A stretch of DNA of 6,643 bases from contig JAHRWJ010000247.1 of the NCBI GenBank assembly GCA_019090185.1, positions 1 through 6,643 on the forward strand, read 5' to 3'. The notes beneath the pieces were generated by a model, which was not told the DNA's origin, searched no databases, and saw nothing but the letters and a program-made list of their open reading frames with translations. Positions 6,609-6,643 of the stretch are shown piece by piece. This DNA comes from Immundisolibacteraceae bacterium (GTDB lineage Bacteria; Pseudomonadota; Gammaproteobacteria; Immundisolibacterales; Immundisolibacteraceae). Each line of letters starts with the position of its first letter. Position 1 is the stretch's first letter. The position numbers were made by a program, and so were the translations under genes.

Positions 6609-6643
6609 ATGAGCATGACACCCCTGACCGCCCTGTCACCCCT
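6609..6643 (+). CDS. purB: Adenylosuccinate lyase PurB, N-terminal fragment cut by the window edge
   Basis: Only the first 11 codons are present, reading MSMTPLTALSP. This resembles the start of gammaproteobacterial PurB, where a short leader is followed by LTALSPVDGRY. PurB (EC 4.3.2.2) cleaves SAICAR and adenylosuccinate in purine synthesis and acts in the cytoplasm. The position supports the call, since purB lies a gene away from mnmA, on the same strand, in E. coli and relatives. Two in-frame ATGs are possible, 6609 and 6615; the first is nearer the weak GAG at 6594-6596. With so few residues, the name rests on a short motif plus gene order. Confidence 0.7.
   Translation, partial: MSMTPLTALSP

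Overview
The window looks like chromosomal core sequence from a gammaproteobacterium. The nudJ-mnmA pair, a purB start at the right edge and a DUF3135-type protein all fit that group, and the identifiable proteins resemble gammaproteobacterial forms. No mobile element, CRISPR array, tRNA, rRNA or phage gene was seen. The genus cannot be told from this sequence.

Left part, + strand (1-2841): the 3' part of hemD (uroporphyrinogen-III synthase, haem synthesis) enters from the left. After an 88-base gap comes a thioredoxin-fold protein of the NHCPYV / PRX-like1 type. Then 21 bases later comes nudJ (Nudix phosphatase), which overlaps mnmA (tRNA 2-thiouridylase) by 8 bases. mnmA starts with TTG. 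The last three genes are packed like an operon.

Middle, - strand (2842-6175): two genes converge on mnmA. acnA (aconitase A, TCA cycle) is complete and is followed by a short DUF3135-family gene of unknown function. A strong intrinsic terminator between mnmA and the DUF3135 gene has its U-tract only in the leftward direction, so it serves the DUF3135/acnA side. Two adjacent small hairpins lie just after acnA.

Right part (6176-6643): a 433-base divergent intergenic region separates acnA from a + strand gene whose first 11 codons read like the N-terminus of PurB (adenylosuccinate lyase). The region holds a plausible acnA promoter, a 7-bp dyad at its predicted transcription start, and a second 7-bp dyad enclosing a direct repeat near the purB side.

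The most notable structural point is synteny. In Escherichia coli the order is nudJ-mnmA-hflD-purB on one strand. Here hflD is absent from that position and a leftward acnA-DUF3135 pair occupies the space. Metabolically the window mixes haem synthesis, tRNA thiolation, redox, TCA cycle and purine synthesis. Nothing points to one new dedicated system, and I found no convincing evidence for an undescribed one.
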